This document shows, in pieces, positions 33,010 through 41,567 of a stretch of 64,000 nucleotides of DNA. How positions within the stretch are numbered: position 1 is the first letter of the stretch; every line of letters starts with the position of its first letter. The stretch comes from MGBC163016 sp964631345 (GTDB taxonomy: Bacteria; Actinomycetota; Coriobacteriia; Coriobacteriales; Eggerthellaceae): the NCBI GenBank assembly GCA_964631345.1, contig CAZVWE010000002.1, positions 1-64,000 on the forward strand. The letters are read 5' to 3'. The position numbers and the translations under genes are program-made. The notes beneath the pieces are model-generated. The model made no database searches, was not told the origin of the DNA, and saw only the letters and a list, made by a program, of their open reading frames with translations.

Positions 33010-34074
33010 ATGACTATTGATGAATACAAGTCTCAGCTTATGACTTTGCTCAAGTCTCTTCCTAAGAAGGAGCGCGAAGAGGCTGTCGCGTTTTATATGG
33101 AGCTGATCGCAGATCATATGGAAAACGGTGCAACTGAAGCTGAGGCTGTTTCTTTAGTTGCGACTCCAGTAGAAGCTGCAGGAGAGATTATCGCAAACAT
33201 ACGAAGCAACAATGATCCGATAATTTCTTTTGAGGTGAGGTCTGATAACGCATTGGGTAATGAAGTAGATTGCGTCAATGACTGCTATACAAATGATAGC
33301 GTTACAGATGAACCAACCTTTGAATATGAAAGCACAGAAGGGTTCTTTGCAAAATTAAAACAGCGTAACCTTTCTGTACTTGAATGGGTTGCCGTAATAG
33401 TCACATCTCCTCTTTGGCTTTCGCTTCTTATTGGGATTTTTGGAATCCTCGTAGGTCTTCTTGCTGCGGTGTTTATGCTCTATTTATGCGTCTGGATACT
33501 GATTGCATGCATTTGGATTATGGGCGTGGCATTTGTAGTGTCAACGCTAGGGGCGCTTGTTCTCATGATTTGGGGAATACAAACGGGCAACATCCCTTAT
33601 ATGCTTATGAACATTGGCTACATGATGACGTTTTTTGGTGGAGGCATCTGGATACTAAAGGCTGCATTTAAAGTTTCTTACGCCTTTCTGGAGTGGTCGA
33701 AAAATAACATTAGTGTGCAAATTCTTAGACGTAAGAAAAATGACGAAAACAGCATCAGCGAATTGCAAGTTCACACCGATGCGGTTCAGTGCGAAACACC
33801 GAATGTAGCCCAGACTTGTTCCACGCAGGATTTTGCTAATCCGTTAAAAAGTAGCACCAGTGAAAAGAGTGGCACTTCTCATTTCAAGCTTTTCTTTCGT
33901 GTGTGTTGGATACTTGTAATAGTAGGATTTTCGTTTATGTTTCTTGGGTATGTTGTGTCTGGCTTTGATTGGCGAGTATTTTTAAATATTAATTTTGGAT
34001 ATGATGGGATGTATTTAGGTGGGGTTAAAGTAAGCGATCCAAGTAAATTGTTGTTTTATCCGAAGCTTGTCTAA
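33010..34074 (+). CDS. DUF1700 membrane protein, partner of PadR
   Basis: A 354-aa protein. The N-terminus MTIDEYKSQLMTLLKSLPKK with ENGATEAEAVSLVATPVEAA is the DUF1700 (HAAS-like) helical domain. Helices at about 115-190 (LSLLIGIFGILVGLLAAVFM, WILIACIWIMGVAFVVSTLG, GNIPYMLMNIGYMMTFF) and a last helix near 300-320 follow. ATG at 33010 has AAAGGAAAT upstream; an earlier start at 32941 lies in the PadR gene. It probably senses envelope state for PadR. A DUF4097-type third gene, often found next, is absent. Confidence 0.87.
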   Translation: MTIDEYKSQLMTLLKSLPKKEREEAVAFYMELIADHMENGATEAEAVSLVATPVEAAGEIIANIRSNNDPIISFEVRSDNALGNEVDCVNDCYTNDSVTDEPTFEYESTEGFFAKLKQRNLSVLEWVAVIVTSPLWLSLLIGIFGILVGLLAAVFMLYLCVWILIACIWIMGVAFVVSTLGALVLMIWGIQTGNIPYMLMNIGYMMTFFGGGIWILKAAFKVSYAFLEWSKNNISVQILRRKKNDENSISELQVHTDAVQCETPNVAQTCSTQDFANPLKSSTSEKSGTSHFKLFFRVCWILVIVGFSFMFLGYVVSGFDWRVFLNINFGYDGMYLGGVKVSDPSKLLFYPKLV

Positions 34075-34102
34075 TACGCTAGCCTGTATCCAATGTGCAT
34101 GC

Positions 34103-34133
34103 TTGACCTTAACGTAACGTCAGGGTGTTTCAT
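34103..34133 (+). promoter_or_regulatory. MerR-type promoter with 19-bp spacer
   Basis: TTGACC (34103-34108) and TTTCAT (34128-34133) are separated by 19 bases, the over-long spacer recognised by MerR activators. The spacer contains the imperfect dyad CCTTAACGTAACGTCAGG. It lies 20 bases before the MerR-family gene, which implies autoregulation. Confidence 0.78.
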
Positions 34134-34153
34134 TGATCCAGGAGGTGAGATGA

Positions 34154-34915
34154 ATGTCTGTGCAATATTCGATAGGCGAGCTTGCCAAATTAGCAAATGT
34201 AAGTCCAAGAACACTTCGCCATTATGAGCAACTTGGTCTTCTTGTGCCAAAACGTGCGAATAACAATTATCGATATTATGACGAGGCATGCGCAAAACGG
34301 TTGTCGTATATCGTTGTGATGCGTTCATGTGGAATGCCCTTGCAGAAGATCAAGGATCTATTAACAGGCAACATGTCTATTTCCGATGCGCTAGATGCTC
34401 ACCTTTATAACCTGTGTGATAAGCAAGCCCAGCTTGATATGGAGATCGCACGAACAGAAAAGATCATCGAACACCTAGAAAGGATCAAAGACATGCAATC
34501 GAAGGAAGCCTTTGAAGAACTCAAGCGTGCGAGTGTTGAAGAATTTGAAAAGAATTATGGCAAAGAGGCTAGGGAAAAGTATGGTAGCGATGTAATTGAT
34601 GAGGCAAATTCTCGTATGTTGCAAATGACAGATGCGGACTGGAATGCAAAAGAGGAGCTTGAAAAAAGGATTCTCGAACAGTTAAGAATTGCTTATGCTG
34701 CAGATAGTCCTACAAGCGATGAGGCACATAAGCTTGTCCAAATGCATCATAAGTGGGTTGGAATTCATTGGGGTTGCGACCCGGAATGGAATACATATTG
34801 CTCGCTTGTTGAAGGGTATCTTGGAGATGCTCGCTTCGTAGCCTATTATGATGAGCCGTGTGGAGACGGAGCTACCAAATTCTTGGTCGATGCCGTAGAA
34901 GCGTATATCGAATAA
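34154..34915 (+). CDS. MerR-family regulator with TipAS effector domain
   Basis: A 253-aa activator. The MerR HTH (IGELAKLANVSPRTLRHYEQ, LVPKRANNNYRYYD) is at residues 1-70, then the dimerisation coiled coil (AQLDMEIARTEKIIEHLERI), then a C-terminal TipAS domain from about residue 125 (EEFEKNYGKEAREKYG; HKWVGIHWGCDP; YLGDARFVAYYDE). TipAS domains bind thiopeptide and other antibiotics. AGGAGGTGAG precedes the ATG. No transporter follows in the same direction, so its targets are probably elsewhere. Confidence 0.93.
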   Translation: MSVQYSIGELAKLANVSPRTLRHYEQLGLLVPKRANNNYRYYDEACAKRLSYIVVMRSCGMPLQKIKDLLTGNMSISDALDAHLYNLCDKQAQLDMEIARTEKIIEHLERIKDMQSKEAFEELKRASVEEFEKNYGKEAREKYGSDVIDEANSRMLQMTDADWNAKEELEKRILEQLRIAYAADSPTSDEAHKLVQMHHKWVGIHWGCDPEWNTYCSLVEGYLGDARFVAYYDEPCGDGATKFLVDAVEAYIE

Positions 34916-34974
34916 TCAGTAATCAGTAATCTCGGATGAGTAATCGCGGATTAGTACATCCTCTGTTGTGCGAC

Positions 34975-35036
34975 AAGGCTGTATGACAAAAATTGGAATG
35001 AAGTAGGACACATCCATGTCTTTGTCACACAGCCTT
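34975..35036. terminator. bidirectional terminator between convergent genes
   Basis: AAGGCTGTATGACAAA (34975-34990) pairs with TTTGTCACACAGCCTT (35021-35036) over 16 positions with one G:U, with a 30-base loop. It separates the MerR gene from the convergent radical SAM gene. Confidence 0.7.
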
Positions 35037-35056
35037 TTAATCTGTAAAAACTAAAT

Positions 35057-36046
35057 TTACGCTGTTGCTCCTCCACAGCTGCTACCGGCGCCAGCTGTGC
35101 AACCATAGCAGTGGTTTGCAAATACTATGGATCGTACCCCTTGTTTTTCATTTGCAAAATCGAATATGGTTTTACCACCTTCGATTTCTATACCTAACGC
35201 TTGGTTAAAATCACAATCGTATACCTTGCCTTCCCAATCAACGCTAATCTGATTGCGGCACATCATGCTTTGAGTAGTGGCAGGATTGAATGCATCACAT
35301 AATCGTATTAGGTATTTTTCCAGGTTGCCTTTAGCATTTAAAGCTTCAGCAAAACGCCCAGATGGGTTGTTGGTAATTGCGACTATATTTGAAAAATGCA
35401 CGTCATAGGTATTGGTTAGCTTGGTGCGATACTCATTCTCTAGAGCGGCCTGCGGTGGCGGGAATGTAGCGCTCGATGGATTGAATACAAGCGTTATGGT
35501 GTGAGTATCGCCATCGCCATCATGGTCGCCATATCCTACATCATTTAGTAGACGCAATCCTTCAAGCGAGGCGTCGAAGGTTCCATTGCCACGAATCTTA
35601 TCAACATTGTGGGCACTGTAAAAAGGTAGAGATGCGAACAATGTGGCGTCAATGTCGGCGTATAGTTTGGCGCAATGAACGTAGTCGGGTTCAGTGAGAA
35701 TGCATAAATTAGTACGACATATTGGTTTTACCCCACGTTTGTGCCACTCACGCAAGAACCATTCATAATCGGGATGCATTTCAGGTGCGCCACCGGTAAT
35801 GTCTACAGACGAAAAACCACCTTTATCGTAAGCATCTAGACATGCTTGCATAACTTCCCTGCTCATCATTTCGGTACGAGTTGGGCCACATTTAAGATGG
35901 CAGTGTCGGCATGCCAAATTACACTTATATCCAATGTTTATCTGCAGGGTGGTTAACGGATCATTTGTAAGACGGTGTTCCTCTGGCACCATGTCGATAA
36001 ACGGAGATACGGCATCCATTACTTCAGCAACAGTTTTCTCTGCCAT
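35057..36046 (-). CDS. arsenosugar-biosynthesis-type radical SAM protein (ArsS family)
   Basis: A 329-aa radical SAM enzyme. The cluster motif is CNLACRHCH near residue 42, GGAPEMHP supplies the SAM-binding GGE-like segment, and the C-terminus ANHCYGCTAGAGSSCGG is the Cys-rich end of the TIGR04167 group. ArsS homologues act in oxo-arsenosugar synthesis, coupling to 5'-deoxyadenosyl chemistry, but in gut bacteria the group often lacks ArsM, and no arsM is seen here. It follows its usual peroxidase-like partner gene in the same direction, so the pair is probably one transcript. An arsenic role is family-based, not shown. Confidence 0.88.
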   Translation of the reverse strand: MAEKTVAEVMDAVSPFIDMVPEEHRLTNDPLTTLQINIGYKCNLACRHCHLKCGPTRTEMMSREVMQACLDAYDKGGFSSVDITGGAPEMHPDYEWFLREWHKRGVKPICRTNLCILTEPDYVHCAKLYADIDATLFASLPFYSAHNVDKIRGNGTFDASLEGLRLLNDVGYGDHDGDGDTHTITLVFNPSSATFPPPQAALENEYRTKLTNTYDVHFSNIVAITNNPSGRFAEALNAKGNLEKYLIRLCDAFNPATTQSMMCRNQISVDWEGKVYDCDFNQALGIEIEGGKTIFDFANEKQGVRSIVFANHCYGCTAGAGSSCGGATA

Positions 36047-36127
36047 GTTTTCTTCTCTCTAGGAAATATGTCTCTTGCGTGATGGTTGTCATAGTGTGTT
36101 ATTGATAAATAAAGAGATGATAGTTAA

Positions 36128-36466
36128 TTAAAACTCTTGTTCGCGAATTATCTTTAACGCTTGAACACCATGAGCCAATGCGGCTCCACCACGAATTGCG
36201 TTAGTTACATGGAAGACCTCGGCTATTTCAGCTTCGCTGCAGCCTTGTTGTAGGCAAGAATTTGTGTAGGAGTCAATACAATACGGACATTGGACAGCAG
36301 CGGCTACTGCTAGTGCGATAAGTGATTTTTCACGGGTTGTTAGTGCCCCATCTTGAAACACTGAGCCGTAATAACCCATGTATTTCTCCCATAGATCTGG
36401 TGATAATGCGCCTATTCCATCAGGTGAGAAGCTTGCAAGATCGGCTGGGTCGTAATAGGTTTCCAT
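36128..36466 (-). CDS. ArsS-associated carboxymuconolactone decarboxylase-like protein
   Basis: A 112-aa AhpD-fold protein with the redox motif CPYCIDSYT and the downstream FHVTNAIRGGAALAHG, matching the peroxidase-like family that accompanies ArsS genes. It likely forms helical oligomers and uses the CxxC pair for thiol redox chemistry. It lies 81 bases upstream of the radical SAM gene and has its own promoter at 36514-36541. Confidence 0.87.
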   Translation of the reverse strand: METYYDPADLASFSPDGIGALSPDLWEKYMGYYGSVFQDGALTTREKSLIALAVAAAVQCPYCIDSYTNSCLQQGCSEAEIAEVFHVTNAIRGGAALAHGVQALKIIREQEF

Positions 36467-36513
36467 TGAACTCTCCTTGACTCTCTTTCATTCAGGTAAA
36501 TATGATGTTGGCT

Positions 36514-36541
36514 ATTATATGACACAATCTATTATATGCAA
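36514..36541 (-). promoter_or_regulatory. promoter of the ArsS-associated pair
   Basis: On the minus strand, TTGCAT (36541-36536) and TATAAT (36519-36514) are 16 bases apart. The 9-mer CATATAATA occurs twice here as a direct repeat, so an overlapping alternative -10 box is possible. Confidence 0.5.
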
Positions 36542-36583
36542 ACAGATATAACTCACAACAAGGAACGTCTTCTTTGTTGCTCT

Positions 36584-37510
36584 TTACTGAAACAAAGGTG
36601 TTGAGAAATAGCGCTCACCTGTGTCCGGCAAGACGGTAACAACTGTTTTGCCGGATCCCAATTTTTTGGCAAGACGTCTAGCGGCAGCTACATTCGTACC
36701 TGATGACACGCCGCACATAAGCCCCTCTTTGCGTGCTAAGTCGCGTGCTGTTTGAAGAGCTTCTTCATCGCTGATTATGCAGATATCATCATAGATATTT
36801 TGATCCAGAATAGCGGGTATGAGCCCATCGCCAATGCCCATTTGCAGATGGCTGCCAATACCTCCACCTGAAAGGATCGCTGCATTTTCTGGCTCAACCG
36901 CCCATATTTTTATGTCTGGATACAAGCGCTTGAGTGTTTGGCCTATCCCTGAGATTGTGCCTCCGGTTCCAATGCCGCTAACAAACCCATGGATGTGACA
37001 TCCCGCGTCTTCTGCAATCTCTAAAGCCGTGTGATTGCGATGTGCTCGTAGGTTATCGATATTTTCAAACTGTTGGGGTACGTATACACGCGGATCTTCA
37101 GCGGCCATATTGTTGGCAATCTGGATACATTCATCAATTGCTTTTCCTATGTCGCCCTCATCGTGAACTATGACTGCTTTGGCACCATAGTGCTCTACTA
37201 GTCGACGTCGTTCTTCTGAAACGGAGTCAGGCATAATGATTCGTGCTTCATACCCTTTCACTGCGCAAACAAGAGCGAGTCCAATGCCTTGATTTCCGCT
37301 GGTGGGTTCTACGATGATGCTGCCAGGACCTATATCTCCACGCGCTTCTGCTTCTTCAATCATCATATATGCAGTGCGCGTTTTGATTGAACCGCCTATA
37401 TTTACACCCTCGTACTTTACTAGGATTTGCGCCATATCTGGCTGAATCATGCGTTGCAGGCGTACAAGCGGAGTATGGCCTAAAGCTTCAAGTACATTGT
37501 TGTATATCAC
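36584..37510 (-). CDS. cysK: cysteine synthase (O-acetylserine sulfhydrylase)
   Basis: PLP enzyme that makes cysteine from O-acetylserine and sulfide. The 308-aa length is normal. The PLP lysine lies in GGSIKTRTAYMMI, the substrate loop is VEPTSGNQGIGLA, the phosphate-binding loop is GIGTGGTISGIG, and the C-terminal PDTGERYFST is the CysK/CysM end. The ATG at 37510 starts MIYNNVLEALGHTPLV. It is upstream of the ArsS pair on the same strand with a 117-base gap and a separate promoter, so it is probably an independent unit. Confidence 0.94.
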   Translation of the reverse strand: MIYNNVLEALGHTPLVRLQRMIQPDMAQILVKYEGVNIGGSIKTRTAYMMIEEAEARGDIGPGSIIVEPTSGNQGIGLALVCAVKGYEARIIMPDSVSEERRRLVEHYGAKAVIVHDEGDIGKAIDECIQIANNMAAEDPRVYVPQQFENIDNLRAHRNHTALEIAEDAGCHIHGFVSGIGTGGTISGIGQTLKRLYPDIKIWAVEPENAAILSGGGIGSHLQMGIGDGLIPAILDQNIYDDICIISDEEALQTARDLARKEGLMCGVSSGTNVAAARRLAKKLGSGKTVVTVLPDTGERYFSTPLFQ

Positions 37511-37669
37511 GTTATCTCCTTGGGTTGCTCGAGTTTATTCTAATTCAAAGACGATGATCCTGAGGTTACCTTGAAACGATGGCATGCTTTTCCTGGTAGC
37601 AGGAGAAGTACGACTCAATAGTGACTCAAAAATAAGGAGATAAGGTTTTTGTGATCTAAAACCAAATGG

Positions 37670-38344
37670 TTATTGTTGGCCTTCTCCAGGTATTGGCTTT
37701 GATGGCATACGTCCTTTGTTGGATATGTAAGCTTGCCACTTCTCAGGATGCTCTTTCTTTATCCGTGCAATAGCTTTACAAATTGAGGTACGGTCATGAT
37801 TCATGATTTCGGCAAGCTGTTGTTGTGTGAAATACTGGTTGTGATTTGCTAGCATCTCGGTGAGGTGCAAGAGTCCGTAATATGTATAGTTTGAGCGAAG
37901 CATTGCTGCCATTCTGCAAACGTCGGTTTCCAATTCGATCATATTTTTCATCACGGCATGCCGAAAATCGGGGTCGCTATCGAATAGATCTTGAATAGTT
38001 TGATGGCTGAACGAGGCAACCCATGTGTCGGTGAAATAGTTAAAGTCAACATACTCGAAATTCTTGTGTAAATCAGTAAAACCAAATGTCACATCAAGAT
38101 TCAATAAGCGCCCGGGAAGAGCCATGTAAAGTACCGGCAAATTCGTCTCGTGGTCTATAGCATCCACTCCTAATTGGGTTGAGCTAATGAAAGTACCATC
38201 TAAAACGAGCATGCAATTGCGAAGGTAATCTTGACGCGTTTGAATTGATTTAGCTTTGAAGAAACTACGCCTACAGTGCGCACATAATTTTGCCCTCGTG
38301 TTTTCGGGTAGAAGAATGCAGAATCTGTTGCGAGTGCAATCCAT
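37670..38344 (-). CDS. Crp/Fnr-family regulator with N-terminal cysteines
   Basis: A 224-aa regulator. A cNMP-like beta-roll fills the middle (about 40-150), and the C-terminal HTH is FTQQQLAEIMNHDRTSICKA. The N-terminus has Cys3, Cys9, Cys21 and Cys24 (MDCTRNRFC, LCAHCRR), which could bind an Fe-S cluster as in Fnr, although spacing differs from E. coli Fnr. ATG at 38344 is preferred over GTG at 38350 because of AGGAGAG spacing. It is divergent from the first molybdoenzyme pair and is a good candidate for its oxygen- or redox-responsive activator. Confidence 0.88.
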   Translation of the reverse strand: MDCTRNRFCILLPENTRAKLCAHCRRSFFKAKSIQTRQDYLRNCMLVLDGTFISSTQLGVDAIDHETNLPVLYMALPGRLLNLDVTFGFTDLHKNFEYVDFNYFTDTWVASFSHQTIQDLFDSDPDFRHAVMKNMIELETDVCRMAAMLRSNYTYYGLLHLTEMLANHNQYFTQQQLAEIMNHDRTSICKAIARIKKEHPEKWQAYISNKGRMPSKPIPGEGQQ

Positions 38345-38406
38345 AGACACCTCTCCTAAGCGTGAATTCTACCACACTAATATGTGGCAAATTCATCATT
38401 TCCATT

Positions 38407-38420
38407 TGTGATTGTTCACG
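38407..38420. promoter_or_regulatory. Crp/Fnr-type binding site in the divergent gap
   Basis: TGTGA-TTGT-TCACG is a near-palindrome with the 4-base spacer of Fnr sites (38407-38420), 72 bases before the molybdoenzyme start. A second dyad CCACA-CTAATA-TGTGG lies at 38371-38386. The rest of the gap shows nothing else. Confidence 0.6.
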
Positions 38421-38491
38421 CTATTTAATTCGGCTAGCGAGGACAATGCGCAATAGGTTGGGCTAGAGAGTTAAAGGAGAAGGAGGAGGGT

Positions 38492-41056
38492 ATGACTCAA
38501 CAAGAGGTCAACTCATCTGAAGGACGTTGGATTGCAGCGCCATGTTGGCATAATTGCGGTGGCCGTTGTTCAGTTAAAGTCCTGGTTAAGGATGGACGCG
38601 TGATTCGTTCAAAGACCGATGACACGCATCCTGACTCATGGGAACATCCTCAGTCACGTTCTTGCGCGCTTGGCCATGCGATGCGTCAGCAAATTTTTGG
38701 CGAGGATCGTTTGCAGCATCCTATGAAGCGTAAACATTGGGAGCCTCACACTGGAGGAGATAAAAGCCTTCGTGGTAAAGATGAATGGGTACGTATCTCC
38801 TGGGATGAGGCGCTTGACATTATCGCTGATGAGATTAAATACGCACGTGAGACTTACGGACCACGCTCTATTTTCTTCAACAACATGATCAATCTGGAGA
38901 ATTACTGGGGAGGAATTCTATCTGCAACAGGTGGTTATGTTGATTGTTCGGGAACTCAGTCCACCGGAACTTTTGGTTTGAATACGGCTATGCTCGGTTA
39001 TGTCCAAAGTACATCGGGCACCATGTCAAACGATCGTATGGACTTAGAGAATGCGGATTATATAGTGCTCTATGGACACAATGCTTCGTGGTGCGCTTTT
39101 GGTAATCCATCCTATTACCTCAAGCATGCAAAGGAAAAGGGTGTCAAATTCGTTTGCGTTGGTCCTGACTACAATGCTACAGCCGCTTTTACCAATGCTG
39201 AGTGGATTCCTGTTTGTCCGGGCGGTGACACAGCATTTCTTATTGGTGTGGCATATGCAATGCTTGAAAAGGATGTTGACGGATCTCTGATTGACTGGGA
39301 TTTCCTTGACAAATACACATTGGGATTTGATAGCGATCACATGCCTGACGATGCAACGACAGATGAGAGTTTTGTTGATTATCTGCAGGGTACCTACGAT
39401 GGAATTAAGAAGACACCAGAATGGGCGTCAGAGCGTTGTGGTACTCCGGTTGAGCTTATTTATCGTTTTGCTGAGATCATGGGTCGCAAGAATAACGTTG
39501 CTACACATGCTTGCGCAGCACCTGCACGTGCTAAAGGATCTGAAAACTTCCCTCAGATGCTCATGACGCTTTCCTGCATGGGCGGTCACTTCGGAAAACC
39601 TGGCAATGGCTGCTCTAATGACCAATATTATGGAGCCTTCAATACCGGTGGAGTTCCTCTAACTAACCAACCAATGGGTGGTCCACCATTCCGTTTCACT
39701 AACGCACAAAACCCAATTGACGATGTGCTTTCTACTGATTGCATGTGGCAGAACATTCTTGATGGGTTCTACTATTTCGCAGGCTCAAACTTCCCAGGAC
39801 AGTCGCAGCACAAGTTAGAAAAACGCGACATCGATATCCATGTGATCATTTCTGAAACCAATAACTTCTTGCAAAGTCAAGCTGGCATTAACCAGGGCAT
39901 TGAGGCGTTCCGCAAGGTCGATTTCATCGTATCGTCATGCTATGTGTTGCGTCTCGACGCTAAGTATGCCGATGTGGTATTGCCAGTTAACACTAAGTGG
40001 GAGACAACTGCATCTTGTTTGTATTCAGGCTTTATGATTTCTTCTGACAAGGAGAATGTCTTTACATGGAGACAGGTTATTGAGCCTTTGTATGACACAA
40101 AAGATGATAGCGAGATTGCTTGGCAGCTTGGCCTGCGCCTTGGTCTTACTGAAGAACAATTGAAGGAAATCTATCCGAAGAACGAAAAGCAACTTTGGTT
40201 TGAACAAATGGCTCAAGCATCGGTATTTAAAGATGGCGACTATGTCCCAATTGCCACAATTACACAAGAAGATATCGATCGCTATGGCGTTGACTACGAG
40301 CCACAAGAGGGCATCATTCCATTTGAGCAGTTACTAGATGATGGTGTTTATCGTGTTACTCGCGAGGACGATGGGTCGGACTGCCCAGGCGGAATTGCTT
40401 ACCAAGAATTCATCACAGATCCAGAAGCCAATCCACTTACTAGCCGTTCTGGAAAATTCGAGATCTACTGCCAGCAGATCTCTGACTGGTTTGACATGGT
40501 AAATGGCTATGCGGATGGCGGGGAAGGTGCGTTGGATTATGTAAAAGTTACACCTCTTCCTAAGTATCTAGAGCACCCGTTTAGCCATGTTGAGGCAAAG
40601 ACATCTAAGTACCCGTTTCAGGTCACCCACAATCATTACCCACGTCGTGCTCATACGGATTGCGACAATGTGCCTTGGGTGCGTGAGGCGTTTACCAATC
40701 CAATCTTTATCAATAAACAGGATGCTGAGGCTAAGGGAATCAAGCAAGGCGACATCATTTTGGTTCACAACGATTCAGGTTCCTTCTTGCGCCCAGCAAC
40801 GGTCAGCCGTTGTGTTATGCCGGGCTGTGTGATTATGCCTCACGGTGCAACTGCACGTATCGATGACGAGAGCGGTATTGATTTAGCTGGTGCTGACAAT
40901 ATTTTGACAGTGTCTAACCGCACCACTACACCGTTTTTGAATTCATGGAACTCGATTCTGGTTGATTACGAGAAGTACGAAGGACCTATTGAGATTCCAG
41001 AAGATGCATATGCCGATCCAATAGTTCCAAAGTTCGCAGAAGAAGTGGAGGAATAA
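38492..41056 (+). CDS. molybdopterin oxidoreductase, DMSO reductase superfamily (large subunit)
   Basis: An 854-aa catalytic subunit with bis-MGD. The N-terminal [4Fe-4S] ligands are Cys18, Cys22, Cys26 and Cys58 (APCWHNCGGRC; SRSCALG). The segment GGYVDCSGTQSTGTFG aligns with the region that gives the Mo-ligand serine of DmsA-like enzymes. There is no twin-arginine or other signal, so it should be cytoplasmic. The next gene supplies a ferredoxin-like subunit two bases later, and no membrane anchor follows. Soluble two-subunit enzymes of this kind include pyrogallol transhydroxylase and catechol dehydroxylase relatives. The substrate is unknown. Confidence 0.9.
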   Translation: MTQQEVNSSEGRWIAAPCWHNCGGRCSVKVLVKDGRVIRSKTDDTHPDSWEHPQSRSCALGHAMRQQIFGEDRLQHPMKRKHWEPHTGGDKSLRGKDEWVRISWDEALDIIADEIKYARETYGPRSIFFNNMINLENYWGGILSATGGYVDCSGTQSTGTFGLNTAMLGYVQSTSGTMSNDRMDLENADYIVLYGHNASWCAFGNPSYYLKHAKEKGVKFVCVGPDYNATAAFTNAEWIPVCPGGDTAFLIGVAYAMLEKDVDGSLIDWDFLDKYTLGFDSDHMPDDATTDESFVDYLQGTYDGIKKTPEWASERCGTPVELIYRFAEIMGRKNNVATHACAAPARAKGSENFPQMLMTLSCMGGHFGKPGNGCSNDQYYGAFNTGGVPLTNQPMGGPPFRFTNAQNPIDDVLSTDCMWQNILDGFYYFAGSNFPGQSQHKLEKRDIDIHVIISETNNFLQSQAGINQGIEAFRKVDFIVSSCYVLRLDAKYADVVLPVNTKWETTASCLYSGFMISSDKENVFTWRQVIEPLYDTKDDSEIAWQLGLRLGLTEEQLKEIYPKNEKQLWFEQMAQASVFKDGDYVPIATITQEDIDRYGVDYEPQEGIIPFEQLLDDGVYRVTREDDGSDCPGGIAYQEFITDPEANPLTSRSGKFEIYCQQISDWFDMVNGYADGGEGALDYVKVTPLPKYLEHPFSHVEAKTSKYPFQVTHNHYPRRAHTDCDNVPWVREAFTNPIFINKQDAEAKGIKQGDIILVHNDSGSFLRPATVSRCVMPGCVIMPHGATARIDDESGIDLAGADNILTVSNRTTTPFLNSWNSILVDYEKYEGPIEIPEDAYADPIVPKFAEEVEE

Positions 41057-41057
41057 C

Positions 41058-41468
41058 ATGTCTAAGTACGCTTTTTACTTCGATGCGGAAAACTGCGTTG
41101 GTTGTAAGACATGCCAGGTTGCATGCAAGGATGTTAACGATTTGCCAGTAGGAACGAATTATCGCTTTGTTCGTACCTATACAACTGGATCTGGATTCAG
41201 CCCTAGTGCGTATCATATCTCGTTACCGCTGGCAGGCTGTAATACATGTAAGCCATTACGTGATGGTGGCGAGGAATGTGCTTGTGTAGCTAGCTGTCCG
41301 CAGCGGGTGCTTGAGTTTGGGGATTACGATGAGCTTATGGCCAAGCATGCCGGTGAGCATATTGAAACTCCAGCAGCTCTTGTCGGGGCTACTTTGGAAG
41401 GGCCAATTGAGATCATTCGCATTAAAGAATGCATGACTGATCCTGATTTCGACGAGATTATGATTTAG
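41058..41468 (+). CDS. ferredoxin-like [4Fe-4S] subunit of the first molybdoenzyme
   Basis: A 136-aa electron-transfer protein. The first cluster motif is CVGCKTCQVACK and the second is CNTCKPLRDGGEECACVASC followed by PQ. It is shorter than DmsB-type subunits (about 200 aa). No signal or membrane helix is present. It directly follows the large subunit and a strong terminator comes after, so the transcript contains just the pair. Confidence 0.92.
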   Translation: MSKYAFYFDAENCVGCKTCQVACKDVNDLPVGTNYRFVRTYTTGSGFSPSAYHISLPLAGCNTCKPLRDGGEECACVASCPQRVLEFGDYDELMAKHAGEHIETPAALVGATLEGPIEIIRIKECMTDPDFDEIMI

Positions 41469-41525
41469 CGAGCTAGGTTTAAAGTAAGTAGTACAAATAC
41501 GAGCATATATTAAGCACCTAGATTT

Positions 41526-41562
41526 AAGATCCCAACTTGGTAATCAGGTTGGGATCTTTTTC
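41526..41562 (+). terminator. terminator of the molybdoenzyme pair
   Basis: AGATCCCAAC (41527-41536) pairs with GTTGGGATCT (41548-41557), followed by TTTTTCT. It is placed so that plus-strand transcription ends before the tracrRNA-like region. Confidence 0.93.
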
Positions 41563-41567
41563 TACCT

